Positions 35,101 to 43,753 of a DNA stretch of 64,000 bases are shown in pieces; position 1 is the first letter of the stretch; every line of letters begins with the position of its first letter. The DNA lies in NCBI RefSeq assembly GCF_021728395.1, contig NZ_JAKKCM010000008.1, positions 1 to 64,000 on the forward strand, given 5' to 3'. The notes under the pieces were generated by a model. That model made no database searches and had not been told where the DNA came from. It saw only the letters and a list, made by a program, of their open reading frames with translations. The DNA is from Vibrio sp. J1-1. Its GTDB lineage: Bacteria > Pseudomonadota > Gammaproteobacteria > Enterobacterales > Vibrionaceae. The translations under genes and the position numbers were made by a program.

Positions 35101-36128
35101 GTGATGACTGGAACCTGGAGCAGGTGCCGGATCACTTAAAAGTCACGTTCCGCGCCGTTGATCATCGAAATCGTAAGCTGAAGGAAAACAAAGACCTTCA
35201 TGAACTGAAAGAAAGCCTGAAAGAGAAAGTTCAGGAGACGCTTTCAAAAGTCGCTGACGATGACATTGAGCAGCAAGGTCTTCACACGTGGAGCTTTGGT
35301 GAACTGCCAAAAGTGTATCAACAAAAACGTGGTGGATATGACGTTAAAGCGTACCCAGCCCTTGTCGATACTAAAGACAGCGTTGAAATAAAACTGTACG
35401 AAACGGAATACGAGCAAATCTCGGCGATGCGCGCAGGCCAGCGTCGTTTGATTTTGTTGAACGTGCCGTCGCCTATTAAATACTTGCATGCCAACTTACC
35501 AAACAAATCGAAACTAGGTTTGTACTTTAACCCTTACGGCAAAGTGCTGGACTTGATTGACGACTGTATCGCTTGTGGTGTCGATAAGCTTATCGAAGAG
35601 CAGGGTGGATTAGTTTGGGAACCTGAGAAGTTTGAAGCATTGAAAGAACACGTTCGTGCCGAGCTTGGTGATACCGTGGTGGAAATTGCTAAGCAAGTAG
35701 AAACCATTTTGACGACTGCCTTTAATATCAATAAGAAGTTGAAAGGTAAGATCGACTTTACCATGGCGTTTGCCCTGTCTGACATCAAAGCGCAAGTTGA
35801 AGGGTTGATCTTCAAAGGCTTTGCAACAGAGTGCGGTTGGAAACGTCTACCGGATATTCTGCGTTACATGCGAGCAATTGAGCGCCGTATGGAGAAGTTG
35901 CCGATCGATCCAAATAAAGATCGCCTGCACATGTTGAAAATCGAATCAGTCACGAATGACTACAAAGAGTTACTGAACAAGATTCCAAAAGGCATGGCCA
36001 TTCCAGAAAACGTAAAAGAAGTGCGTTGGATGCTAGAAGAATTGCGAGTGAGTTATTTTGCTCAGCAATTAGGCACTCCGTATCCCGTGTCTGACAAACG
36101 AGTCAAAAACGCGATTGATGCTTGTTAG
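32157..36128 (+). CDS. hrpA: ATP-dependent RNA helicase HrpA (DEAH box)
   Basis: Large DEAH/RHA helicase of 1323 aa (E. coli HrpA about 1300). Walker A GETGSGKTTQ, DEAHERS, SAT (motif III) and the QRKGRCGR motif VI are present, followed by the HA2 and OB-like regions and the long HrpA-specific C-terminal part. HrpA unwinds or remodels RNA and helps rescue stalled or collided ribosomes. Two ATG/TTG candidates exist; the TTG at 32157 follows AGGA by 6 bases and gives the typical N-terminus, whereas the ATG at 32136 has no RBS. It ends with a terminator at 36227. Confidence 0.93.
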   Translation: MTSSQPTNKTSAEAQSVPESGAKKVQAPHAQVNNAASLRKALNQCMMRDRFRLSKRISGASKIKKDVSRNAVFDEIALDIAKSMMEVEQRGSYQPKIEYPAILPVSQKKDDIAKAIDENQVVIIAGETGSGKTTQIPKICAELGRGKFGLIGHTQPRRLAARSVASRIAEEMETKLGEFVGYKVRFNDQISENTQIKLMTDGILLAEIQHDRFLNQYDTIIIDEAHERSLNIDFILGYLKELLPRRPDLKVIITSATIDPERFSKHFNDAPIIEVSGRTYPVETRYRPLSGDDDNDRDQLEGIFEAVDELCDEGLGDILIFMNGEREIRDTADALSKRNLKSTEIVPLYARLSAGEQNKIFQPHAGRRIVLATNVAETSLTVPGIKYVIDPGTARISRYSYRTKVQRLPIEPVSQASANQRKGRCGRVEEGICIRLYSEEDFESRPEFTDPEILRTNLASVILQMTALGLGDIQAFPFVEAPDKRNIQDGVRLLEELGAINSDAKDPKKRLTPTGRQLARLPIDPRLARMVLEAPKYGALKEVMVIAAALSIQDPRERPSDKQQSSDDKHRRFFHEESDFLTFVNVWDYIQKQQKALTGNQFRKQCKQDYLNYLRVREWQDVYFQIHQSMREMEFKLNDEPASYHGVHSAILVGLLSHIGMKDQEKSEYQGARNARFHIFPASGLFKKQPKWIMSAELVETSKLWGRIIAKIQPEWIEPLAKHLIKRSYSEPHWSKKRAAVMAYEKVMLYGVPIVPKRLVNYGNIDASVSREIFIRSALVEGEWETKHAFFKQNRKLLQEVEELEHKSRRRDILVDDDELFDFYDQRVGTEVVSGKHFDSWWKKASKENAEQLNFEKEMLFRGDASHVTDLDYPNFWHQNGLKLKLSYQFEPGDDSDGVTVHLPLPILNQVEQAGFDWQIPGLRHELVVSLIKSLPKTIRKNFVPAPNYADAFLARATPMEAPLLDSLEKELRRMTGVEVLRDDWNLEQVPDHLKVTFRAVDHRNRKLKENKDLHELKESLKEKVQETLSKVADDDIEQQGLHTWSFGELPKVYQQKRGGYDVKAYPALVDTKDSVEIKLYETEYEQISAMRAGQRRLILLNVPSPIKYLHANLPNKSKLGLYFNPYGKVLDLIDDCIACGVDKLIEEQGGLVWEPEKFEALKEHVRAELGDTVVEIAKQVETILTTAFNINKKLKGKIDFTMAFALSDIKAQVEGLIFKGFATECGWKRLPDILRYMRAIERRMEKLPIDPNKDRLHMLKIESVTNDYKELLNKIPKGMAIPENVKEVRWMLEELRVSYFAQQLGTPYPVSDKRVKNAIDAC

Positions 36129-36226
36129 CTGTAAAGTACAATCGTGACAGTTATTTATATCAACGCTCGTGCGGTTACTGGTATGGTAATTGCTAGTATT
36201 TGACAAATGTGTTGTTTTTAGTTCTA

Positions 36227-36256
36227 GGGAGGCAATAGTTTGCCTCCCTTGTATTT
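36227..36256 (+). terminator. Terminator of hrpA
   Basis: GGGAGGCAA (36227-36235), TAGT loop, TTGCCTCCC (36240-36248), then TTGTATTT. Confidence 0.8.
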
Positions 36257-36312
36257 GCAGTGTCTACGTCAGATTGATAAGACGTAGGAATGAAAAGAGT
36301 AAAAGGTAAATG

Positions 36313-36792
36313 ATGAAAAAAACTCTATTAGCAGTGGCACTACTTAGCGCATCTTCTGCGGCAATGGCAGATTCTTGGATCTACGGTGGCGCATCGGTAG
36401 GTCAGTCTGATTACAAAGGCGAGACGGATACATCATACTCAGTACACGTAGGTACAGGTATTCTTCCAATTATCGGTATTGAAGCTGGTGTGACTCAACA
36501 CGGTGAATTTAACGTTGACGGTCGCGATACAAAACTTACCTCTTACTACGCAGCGCTAAAGCCAAGCATCGATTTCGGCCCACTACACATTTACGCAAAA
36601 GGTGGTATCCACCAATGGGATAAAGAAGTGAAAGGTGCTAGCGACGATGACGACTTCGATCTAATGTACGGTGTTGGCGCTGAATACTTCATCTTTGGTC
36701 CACTTTCTGTGGGTGCAAGCTACATGAACTACACAGCAGATAAAGACGATATCGGTACGTTCTCTGTGAATGCATCTTTGCACTTCCTATAA
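36313..36792 (+). CDS. Small outer-membrane beta-barrel protein (paralogue A)
   Basis: Secreted protein of 159 aa. A signal peptide (MKKTLLAVALLSASSAAMA, cleavage before DSWIYGG) precedes about eight alternating beta strands (VGQSDYKG, YSVHVGTGILPIIGIEAGV, LKPSIDFGPLHIYAKGG, GVGAEYFIFGPLSVGAS) ending in the C-terminal aromatic HFL needed for barrel assembly. It resembles small OmpA/OmpX-like barrels of Vibrio. A close paralogue lies directly downstream. A start at the preceding ATG (36310) is equally in frame, but its RBS spacing is worse. Function unknown. Confidence 0.85.
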   Translation: MKKTLLAVALLSASSAAMADSWIYGGASVGQSDYKGETDTSYSVHVGTGILPIIGIEAGVTQHGEFNVDGRDTKLTSYYAALKPSIDFGPLHIYAKGGIHQWDKEVKGASDDDDFDLMYGVGAEYFIFGPLSVGASYMNYTADKDDIGTFSVNASLHFL

Positions 36793-36815
36793 TTTTCGAA
36801 CTTTTCGAAAGTTAA

Positions 36816-36841
36816 AAAACACCGGCATTAGCCGGTGTTTT
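36816..36841 (+). terminator. Terminator between barrel genes
   Basis: AAAACACCGGC (36816-36826), ATTA loop, GCCGGTGTTTT (36831-36841). The tandem paralogues are thus separate transcription units. Confidence 0.88.
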
Positions 36842-37001
36842 TGTTTCTAGTGGACGCTCAGTCTGAAGTGATATCACAATACAACGAATTGAATATTAAT
36901 TATTCATTCTTTGTTCTTAATTTCCCTATACCTTCCAATATATAGTGATCATTCTGCTACAAGCTAGGGGCGTGATAATACGCAGAATTACAAAGGATGG
37001 T

Positions 37002-37523
37002 ATGACTATGAAAACAAAACTCTCAATATTGGCTTTGGCGTTGTGCTCAACGTCTGCGTTCGCTGATTCATGGCTATATGCTGGCGGGCAAGTCGGTCAG
37101 TCAGATATTGAAGGAGAAAATGATACAGCTTACGGCCTACACGTTGGTACGGGAATTTTGCCACTAATTGGTATCGAAGCGGGTTACTTTAACCATGGTA
37201 AAGTTGGTCTTTCTGTGGATGGCACCAAAGGCGATGGGGATTTCTCTTCACTCTATTTAGCTGTCAAGCCAAGCATCGATTTTGGCCCGTTCCATCTTTA
37301 TGCCAAGGGTGGCATCAATGCTTTTAATGTGGACTATAAAGGTTCATTAAGTGCTATCGATAAAGATGATGGTGTCTCTTACATGTATGGCGTAGGGGCA
37401 GAGTACTTCTTGTTAGATAATATCTCAGTTGGCGCCAGCTATCAGGCTTTTGGTGTCGATATCGATGGAGACAGCGATTCAGTTAGCAGCTTTACCGGAA
37501 ACGTTACTTTCCATTTCTTATAA
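37002..37523 (+). CDS. Small outer-membrane beta-barrel protein (paralogue B)
   Basis: Product of 173 aa with signal peptide (KTKLSILALALCSTSAFA, cleavage before DSWLYAGG) and the same strand pattern as the upstream gene: GQVGQSDIEGENDTAY, HVGTGILPLIGIEAGYF, VKPSIDFGPFHLYAKGG, YGVGAEYFLLDNISVGASY, ending in TFHFL. Loops differ most, as expected for surface-exposed regions diverging after a tandem duplication. Start chosen at 37002 next to AAAGGATGG; the ATG two codons later is an alternative. Its own promoter and terminator are likely. Confidence 0.83.
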   Translation: MTMKTKLSILALALCSTSAFADSWLYAGGQVGQSDIEGENDTAYGLHVGTGILPLIGIEAGYFNHGKVGLSVDGTKGDGDFSSLYLAVKPSIDFGPFHLYAKGGINAFNVDYKGSLSAIDKDDGVSYMYGVGAEYFLLDNISVGASYQAFGVDIDGDSDSVSSFTGNVTFHFL

Positions 37524-37871
37524 AAATCTCTCCCATGTAAACTCACTTTCTAGTTTAGTGTTAGCAATTGAGTGGTGATATCCCATTAAGGAGAGCCACT
37601 TTTTTGTATCGCTTCTACTCACGATATGAGAGCGATAGTTATCAAAGCAAGAGATAGTCATTAGACATCATAGCTTTTTGTTTCTTGTTTATTTAGTGCC
37701 GCTGAAAATAATTTGTCTTTAAAATGCAATAAAAGCATCGATTTTGCATATTTTTGTGACTGATGTTAACATACGCCGCGATTAAAAACTTTAGAGTTCA
37801 AATTATTGGAGGGCGGTGTTGGAGTTCTTCTCAGTTGAGGAGCGTTTCAAATTAACGTTAAATTTGTATTT
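37524..37871. other. Intergenic region before the BCCT gene
   Basis: About 350 bases: the barrel-gene terminator on the left, then an AT-rich leader. A GGAGGGCGG and a TTGAGGAGCG lie 60 and 30 bases before the BCCT ATG, too far to be its RBS, so translation initiation of that gene is atypical or the leader is structured. Confidence 0.4.
37572..37605 (+). terminator. Probable terminator of paralogue B
   Basis: GTGG (37572-37575) and CCAC (37596-37599), with an inner CC/GG pairing, followed by six T. The stem is imperfect. Confidence 0.55.
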
Positions 37872-39455
37872 ATGGATAAAGCTTCATTTAAAAAATATAG
37901 TATCGAGACCACAGATTATCAGGTAGGACAGGATAACGTACAAAAGTGGGGGTTTGATGTTCACAACCCTGTATTCGGAATCAGTGCCGGTCTTATCGTT
38001 TTATGTCTTATTTCACTTCTTTTAGTTGACCCAAATACCGCTCGTGACGCTTTAAACGGTGTCAAAAATGGAATCATCGAACAATTTGATGCGTTTTTCA
38101 TGTGGTCAGCAAACTTCTTCGTATTATTTGCCGTTGTTTTACTGTTGTCTCCTCTGGGTAAGATTCGTCTAGGTGGTAAGGACGCAACACCAGATCATTC
38201 AAGAGTATCTTGGTTATCGATGCTGTTTGCTGCGGGTATGGGTATTGGTCTTCTGTTCTGGAGTGTTGCCGAGCCTACAGCGTACTTCACTGATTGGTGG
38301 GGAATGCCGTTAAATGCGGAGCCATACTCTGAAGAGGCGAAGTCCTTGGCGATGGCTGCGACTATGTTTCACTGGGGTGTTCATGGTTGGGGTATCTATG
38401 CCCTTGTTGCACTAGCTCTTGCCTTCTTCGCATTTAACAAGGGCTTACCACTGTCACTACGTTCTGCTTTTTACCCAATCTTTGGTGACCGTGCATGGGG
38501 GTGGTTAGGGCATGTCATCGACATCCTAGCGGTACTTTCGACTCTGTTTGGTCTGGCAACGTCTCTAGGTCTCGGTGCTCAGCAAGCGACGAGTGGTATC
38601 AACCATGTCTTTGGTCTTGAAGGTGGCATCGGTACACAAATGATCGTGATCGCCTTTGTGACATTCATTGCGGTACTTTCAGTCGTTCGTGGTATCAATG
38701 GTGGTGTTAAGGTGCTAAGTAATGTCAATATGATGGTCGCTTTTGCACTGCTGATTTTCATTACCTTCATCAGTTTCGACACCGCCTTTACGTCAATTTT
38801 TGATACGACAAAAGCTTATATCGAGTACATCATTCCTCTGAGTAATCCACACGGTCGAGAAGATGAAACTTGGATGCAAGGTTGGACTGTATTCTACTGG
38901 GCATGGTGGGTTTCTTGGTCGCCATTTGTAGGTATGTTCATCGCACGAATATCTAAAGGTCGTACAGTACGAGAGTTTATTTGCGCAGTTATTATTATTC
39001 CGACAGTGGTTACGCTAATCTGGATGGCTATCTTTGGTGGCATTGCGCTTGATCAGGTTGTGAATAAAGTAGGTGAGCTGGGTACGAACGGTTTGACGGA
39101 TATTTCTTTGACTCTGTTCCATGTATATGAACAACTTCCGTACAGTTCGGTGATCTCGATTCTGTCTATTGGACTGATCTTGGTGTTCTTTGTTACGTCA
39201 TCGGACTCCGGATCTTTGGTTATCGATAGCATTACATCTGGTGGTAAAATTGATGCGCCAGTACCTCAGCGAATTTTTTGGGCTTGTATTGAAGGTTCAA
39301 TCGCGGCGGTGATGCTTTGGGTCGGTGGTAAAGAAGCCTTGCAAGCATTGCAGTCCGGCGTTGTCGCAACAGGCTTGCCGTTTACGCTCGTTCTACTGTT
39401 GATGTGTGTGAGCTTGGTTAAAGGCTTAAGAACAGAACTCTCTGCTTATAAATAG
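37872..39455 (+). CDS. BCCT-family osmolyte transporter (betaine/choline/carnitine type)
   Basis: Inner-membrane protein of 527 aa with 12 predicted helices. The BCCT signature FYWAWWVSWSPFVGMFIARISKGRTVREF is present, as is GMGIGLLFWSVAEP in helix III. Such transporters import glycine betaine, choline or related compatible solutes with sodium for osmoprotection; Vibrio genomes carry several. The N-terminal tail is short and the C-terminal tail nearly absent, so direct osmosensing by a tail (as in BetP) is unlikely. No upstream RBS is obvious. A strong terminator follows. Confidence 0.92.
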   Translation: MDKASFKKYSIETTDYQVGQDNVQKWGFDVHNPVFGISAGLIVLCLISLLLVDPNTARDALNGVKNGIIEQFDAFFMWSANFFVLFAVVLLLSPLGKIRLGGKDATPDHSRVSWLSMLFAAGMGIGLLFWSVAEPTAYFTDWWGMPLNAEPYSEEAKSLAMAATMFHWGVHGWGIYALVALALAFFAFNKGLPLSLRSAFYPIFGDRAWGWLGHVIDILAVLSTLFGLATSLGLGAQQATSGINHVFGLEGGIGTQMIVIAFVTFIAVLSVVRGINGGVKVLSNVNMMVAFALLIFITFISFDTAFTSIFDTTKAYIEYIIPLSNPHGREDETWMQGWTVFYWAWWVSWSPFVGMFIARISKGRTVREFICAVIIIPTVVTLIWMAIFGGIALDQVVNKVGELGTNGLTDISLTLFHVYEQLPYSSVISILSIGLILVFFVTSSDSGSLVIDSITSGGKIDAPVPQRIFWACIEGSIAAVMLWVGGKEALQALQSGVVATGLPFTLVLLLMCVSLVKGLRTELSAYK

Positions 39456-39478
39456 TCAAACTGACATAAACAATCTCA

Positions 39479-39507
39479 ATGCCGAGCGTTATAAGCTCGG
39501 CATTTTT
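39479..39507 (+). terminator. Terminator of the BCCT gene
   Basis: ATGCCGAGC, 7-base loop, GCTCGGCAT, then TTTTTATTTG (stem 39479-39503). Confidence 0.9.
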
Positions 39508-39574
39508 ATTTGTTCTTTCCTTTTTAAAAAATTCATTTAGAGTTTGAGCGTAGTTAACTTCAAATTTGTCAATC

Positions 39575-39964
39575 ATGCCTATCAACAAACTCATTCTAAT
39601 TCGTGGTCTTCCAGGGTCTGGAAAAACAACACTTGCTAAACAGCTAGTACAAACGCTCGATGCTAAACATTTTGAAGCGGACATGTACTTTGAAACAGAA
39701 AGTGGGGAATACCATTTCAATCCGCAACAACTTTCTCAAGCCCATGAGTGGTGCTTCCGGCAAACTCGCAAATGGTTAAACCAAGGTAAAACCGTCATTG
39801 TGAGCAATACCTTTGTTCGACATTGGGAAATGAAGCGGTATCTGGATTTCTGCAAAAAGAAGGGGATCGAGGTCGAGATAAAAGTTTGTAACGGCGAATA
39901 CCACAGCATTCACGATGTCCCAACGGAAACGATCGAGAAGATGCGCCACCAGTGGCAGGAGTAA
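39575..39964 (+). CDS. P-loop kinase/ATPase (zeta-toxin/N4BP2-like fold)
   Basis: Small soluble P-loop protein of 129 aa. Walker A is RGLPGSGKTTLAKQL; NTFVRHWEMKRYLDFCKKKG recalls the lid/substrate region of polynucleotide-kinase-like and AAA_33 proteins. Its size and the IVSNTFVRHW motif match small kinases of unknown substrate found across Vibrio. The ATG at 39575 lacks a good RBS; the upstream TTG (39566) is less likely. Alone between the BCCT and ligase genes. Substrate not determinable; phosphoryl transfer to a nucleotide, RNA end or small molecule is possible. Confidence 0.72.
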   Translation: MPINKLILIRGLPGSGKTTLAKQLVQTLDAKHFEADMYFETESGEYHFNPQQLSQAHEWCFRQTRKWLNQGKTVIVSNTFVRHWEMKRYLDFCKKKGIEVEIKVCNGEYHSIHDVPTETIEKMRHQWQE

Positions 39965-40123
39965 GCATTAGGGAACTATCGAACATCCTTCTAAAACAAC
40001 TTTTAAAGTTGCAGTGAATTACTGACAATAATTGTTATGAGTCGAAGAATAATTACTGATAAATAGGTAATCGAGGAAAGTTGCGCTTCAATATGGGAGC
40101 TTTTTTGAACAAGGTTCCTTCCT

Positions 40124-40966
40124 ATGCCCGTAAAAATGACATTGATCGCACTCGCCGTTATGGCAACCACGCACGTTCAAGCCGAGCCACCTTTAGCGCC
40201 ATTAGTCTCTCTCGCCGAAACCTATCAAGATGGAATTGATGTATCGGAATATTGGTACAGTGAGAAACTGGATGGTATTCGAGCTTACTGGACTGGGCAA
40301 CACCTTGTAACACGCAATGGGAACAGGATTCACGCGCCGAAGTGGTTTACAGAGCCATTACCAGATTACCCTCTGGACGGTGAGCTCTGGGCCGGACGCG
40401 GTAATTTTCATTTGGTCCAGCAAACAGTGCTTGATAAAGCGCCTGTAGATAGCGCTTGGAAGAAAGTTGATTTTATGTTGTTTGATATGCCTTACTCTGC
40501 GGGTGATTATCGTAAGCGCTATTACAATATCCAAAATTTGGTGTTTGAACTGGACGAGCCACACATTAAGTACGTTGAGCACATGGCTATTCAAGATGAA
40601 GGTCACTTACTTAGCCAACTAGACAAAATCGCGTTAGCTGATGGTGAAGGTGTCATGTTACGTAAGGTATCAAGCCTTTACCAAGCAGGCCGGGGCAGTG
40701 ATTTACTCAAGTTAAAACATTTCGCCGATACAGAAGCTCAGGTGATCGGCCATAAGCCTGGCACTGGTAGGTTGTTTGGAATGATGGGATCAATTCTGGT
40801 TCGTATGCCTGATGGTACTGAGTTTTATATCGGTAGTGGATTTACAGATGAGTTGCGTCGAAATCCACCACAATTGGGTTCCACTATCACATTTAGATAC
40901 AACGGGGTTACTCAAAACGGAAAACCCAAGTTTGCCCGATTTTTGCGAGAGCGTTCGAAAGAGTAG
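40124..40966 (+). CDS. Periplasmic-type ATP-dependent DNA ligase (LigE)
   Basis: DNA ligase of 280 aa. A Sec signal peptide (KMTLIALAVMATTHVQA, cleavage after residue 20) precedes a minimal nucleotidyltransferase plus OB core: motif I EKLDGIRAYW (adenylated Lys48), LDGELWAG, DFMLFDMPY, GEGVMLRK and LLKLKHF. No extra DNA-binding domains, as in LigE of Haemophilus, Neisseria and Vibrio. The export signal implies action on DNA in the periplasm or outside the cell, perhaps during uptake or in biofilm. Alternative ATG four codons in. Confidence 0.88.
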   Translation: MPVKMTLIALAVMATTHVQAEPPLAPLVSLAETYQDGIDVSEYWYSEKLDGIRAYWTGQHLVTRNGNRIHAPKWFTEPLPDYPLDGELWAGRGNFHLVQQTVLDKAPVDSAWKKVDFMLFDMPYSAGDYRKRYYNIQNLVFELDEPHIKYVEHMAIQDEGHLLSQLDKIALADGEGVMLRKVSSLYQAGRGSDLLKLKHFADTEAQVIGHKPGTGRLFGMMGSILVRMPDGTEFYIGSGFTDELRRNPPQLGSTITFRYNGVTQNGKPKFARFLRERSKE

Positions 40967-40979
40967 CCTCGCTTAATTT

Positions 40980-41987
40980 TTACTTATCGACAGTTCCGAC
41001 AGTCACACCACAACGCTTAAAAAGACCCTGCCAGAACTGTATGTGTTCCAGGGTTCTTTTTCTGAACATGTTGTGAGCATCTATCAATCCGTATGACTCT
41101 CCATGAAGATCCATTCTTTTCTCAACTAACATAACTCCGCTGTTTAGGCGTTGATATGTACTGTCTAAATAGGCCAGATATGGTTGTACTTCTTTTACGT
41201 AAATGGATTGAAATACATTATTCAAGTAACGAAATGTTGTGATATCGCGATTCTTACCGCAAATAATCTTACTTTGGTTTGTGTCTAGTAATTGGGTGAT
41301 TTCATGCAGCCAATGGGAAGCGTTTACGAGAGAATAGTAAAGTCGGCCCACAAGGCGAGACTTCTCCAACACTTCTTGGTATTGCACCATGCGGATATCC
41401 GGTAAGCGAGAGATAGTTTTTTGAGGGGTTTCATACATATCATTTAGAGCGTTAAAAGCATCGCTCACGAGGGCAATTTGGTTTTTATTATCGACGGATA
41501 GCCAATCAGAAGCAGTGAGCTGTTTTTGCATGGTCTCACTAGCAAGTAGCAGGTTATCAAGGCGAGTATGAAGGTGACTCCATTTCTGTCCGTACAATAG
41601 TGCTAGAGTGTCTCGTTCATCTTCACTAATTGGAAAGTCATTCAAGCATGAGTTCAAAGTCCTGAGTAACGATGTCTGGTAATCTAAATCGTGAAAGGCA
41701 TCCTGTACTTTACCTAGCAGCGAGTTTTTGTTTGCCAATAGATTAAACAAGCCACACTGACGAAGTTGATAGCTTTCCAGAAGCCCGAGTGTCAGTCTGG
41801 GTAATGAAAGAAATAGCTCTCTTCGAGGAGGTATCGTGATGGCCGATAAGGGCTCTATCTCTGTTATTGAAAGATCCATTACATTCGCCAAGCGTTGGTG
41901 GTATTTCTCCAGCAGCGCTTGCTCTGGGTTGAATAAGTCAGTACAACCAGAGAGTAGTATTGTTGAGAACAAAAGGGTTAGACGCAC
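40980..41987 (-). CDS. DUF3080-family lipoprotein
   Basis: Product of 335 aa with a lipoprotein signal: MRLTLLFSTILLSGC has the lipobox LSGC, so the mature protein is lipidated at Cys15 and inserted in the inner or outer membrane. The rest is helical (QALLEKYHQRLANVM, FLSLPRLTLGLLESYQLRQCG) and matches DUF3080 as I recall it. No catalytic motif. Convergent with the ligase gene (14 bases between the stops), with no terminator seen. Function unknown. Confidence 0.8.
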   Translation of the reverse strand: MRLTLLFSTILLSGCTDLFNPEQALLEKYHQRLANVMDLSITEIEPLSAITIPPRRELFLSLPRLTLGLLESYQLRQCGLFNLLANKNSLLGKVQDAFHDLDYQTSLLRTLNSCLNDFPISEDERDTLALLYGQKWSHLHTRLDNLLLASETMQKQLTASDWLSVDNKNQIALVSDAFNALNDMYETPQKTISRLPDIRMVQYQEVLEKSRLVGRLYYSLVNASHWLHEITQLLDTNQSKIICGKNRDITTFRYLNNVFQSIYVKEVQPYLAYLDSTYQRLNSGVMLVEKRMDLHGESYGLIDAHNMFRKRTLEHIQFWQGLFKRCGVTVGTVDK

Positions 41988-42054
41988 ACCGATCCTTTCT
42001 AATCACTTAGCTGGGTTGGTATAAAAGTATACCTGACTGAGATTCGGTTCGATC

Positions 42055-42076
42055 AAAAAAGCCAGCGATTGCTGGC
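42055..42076 (-). terminator. Terminator of norM
   Basis: On the minus strand GCCAGC (42076-42071), AATC loop, GCTGGC (42066-42061), then TTTTTT (42060-42055). Confidence 0.88.
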
Positions 42077-42098
42077 TTAGGTATCCAAATGAATTTTT

Positions 42099-43469
42099 TT
42101 ACTGGACCGAAAAGTTCAACTGAACTTCTGGTTTTTGGTGGTGCATCCAACGCAATCTGACGCCTAGTAACAGAGCGGCAGTGGATAGGCCAATAATAAA
42201 ACCGATCCAGAAACCTTGCGCGCCCATTGGTTCAACGATCCAGTTGGTACGACCGAGAATGTAGCCCATTGGTAAACCGAAAATCCAATAAGCAACGAAA
42301 GTACGATTAAAGATAGCACGCATGTCTTTATATCCACGCAACGCACCTGCCGCAATAACCTGGATAGCATCAGTAAACTGGTAAATAGCTGCGAGCAGTA
42401 ATAATTCCATTGCAAGTTTGATAACTTCTTGGTTACTGGTATATAGCTCTGCGACAAATTCACGGAATACCACAGTTAGAAATGCAGTAACAACAGTCAT
42501 CGCCGTACCAACCATGATTCCGACACGCGATGCCACTCGGGCACCAGCTACACTTTCTTCCCCAAGTTTATGTCCGACTCGAATGCTAACAGCGGCACCA
42601 ATACTCATTGGCAGCATAAACACAAGAGTCGAAAAGTTAATTGCCACTTGGTGAGCTGCAACAATAATTGGACCAAGAGGGGACACCAAAAGTGCAACGA
42701 CAGCAAACAGTGTTACCTCAAAAAATAGCGCAGCCGCTACAGGAAAGCCGAGCTTGAACAAACGAATTTGCGCTTTCAATTGTGGCGGATGGAATTCAGC
42801 AAAGATATTGATGTTCTTTAGTCGTTCCGAGGTAATCACATAAAATAACAGCAGCGCAAACATAATCCAGTAAACGATTGTTGTTGCGACACCACAACCA
42901 ACACCACCAAGTTCTGGGGCACCAAACTTGCCGTAAACGAAAATCCAGTTCAATGGAATGTTTAGCAATAAACCAATAAAGCCAATAACCATGGCAGGTT
43001 TAGTGAGTGACATACCATCGGTAAAACTTCGTAAAGCCTGAAACAGCAGAAAAGCCGGCACCGCTAAAATTACCGCGTGAATATAGCCGATGGTTTTTTC
43101 AGCCATCAACGCTTCTATATCCATGAACCCAAGAATCAGTTGAGTTTGCAGTAGAACCACAATAATAGGGATGCTAACAAATAGCGCCATGGCGATGCCT
43201 TGCTGAATCTCGAAAGGTATTTTAATCCGGCGACCAGAGCCGTTAAGTTGTGCAACAACGGGTACCAACGCCATCAACAAGCCGATGCCAAACAAAATCG
43301 ATGGAAGCCAAATGCTTGAAGCTACAGACACAGCTGCCATGTCAGTAGCACTCACGCCACCTGCCATTACAGTGTCAACAAAACCCATGCCTGTTTGAGC
43401 GACGGAAGCTATCAATACAGGGGTAGCCAATTTTATAAGGCTCGACGCTTCTTCTTTATAGTGCTGCAC
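42099..43469 (-). CDS. norM: MATE-family multidrug efflux pump NorM
   Basis: Sodium-coupled multidrug exporter with 12 membrane helices, 456 aa, the same length as V. parahaemolyticus NorM, which it resembles strongly (ASVAQTGMGFVDTVMAGGVS, PLNWIFVYGKFGAPELGGVG). The GTG at 43469 is chosen because it follows GGAG by 6 bases and gives the family N-terminus (HYKEEASSLIKLATPV); a further open stretch upstream lacks support. NorM expels fluoroquinolones and cationic dyes. It is divergent from ribE, a neighbourhood also seen in E. coli. Confidence 0.95.
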   Translation of the reverse strand: MQHYKEEASSLIKLATPVLIASVAQTGMGFVDTVMAGGVSATDMAAVSVASSIWLPSILFGIGLLMALVPVVAQLNGSGRRIKIPFEIQQGIAMALFVSIPIIVVLLQTQLILGFMDIEALMAEKTIGYIHAVILAVPAFLLFQALRSFTDGMSLTKPAMVIGFIGLLLNIPLNWIFVYGKFGAPELGGVGCGVATTIVYWIMFALLLFYVITSERLKNINIFAEFHPPQLKAQIRLFKLGFPVAAALFFEVTLFAVVALLVSPLGPIIVAAHQVAINFSTLVFMLPMSIGAAVSIRVGHKLGEESVAGARVASRVGIMVGTAMTVVTAFLTVVFREFVAELYTSNQEVIKLAMELLLLAAIYQFTDAIQVIAAGALRGYKDMRAIFNRTFVAYWIFGLPMGYILGRTNWIVEPMGAQGFWIGFIIGLSTAALLLGVRLRWMHHQKPEVQLNFSVQ

Positions 43470-43753
43470 GAAATACTCCAAGGCGCAAAGAGAGATTAAA
43501 AGAATGAGAGAGCTCGAGAACAAAAGATGTGATGGACTGATCTAGTGGTTGATCTTAACCATGATAAGGTGGAAAAATGTCTCAGAGAGCCTCCGCGCAA
43601 ATGATAAACAATTGTATCTTTATATGCCATACCTTTAACTGCATATTAACTTGAAAACAGTTTATAGTAGTTCAATAGACGAAGGGTAAACGCGTAGAAA
43701 TAAACATCTCTCTAGTGTTGTTTTAATAGAGAGCAGATAAGTAGGTATAACCA

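Noticed and set aside
43524-43753. FMN riboswitch upstream of ribE
   Set aside because: An AGGTGGAAA stretch caught attention, but the conserved RFN segments and multi-stem layout are absent.
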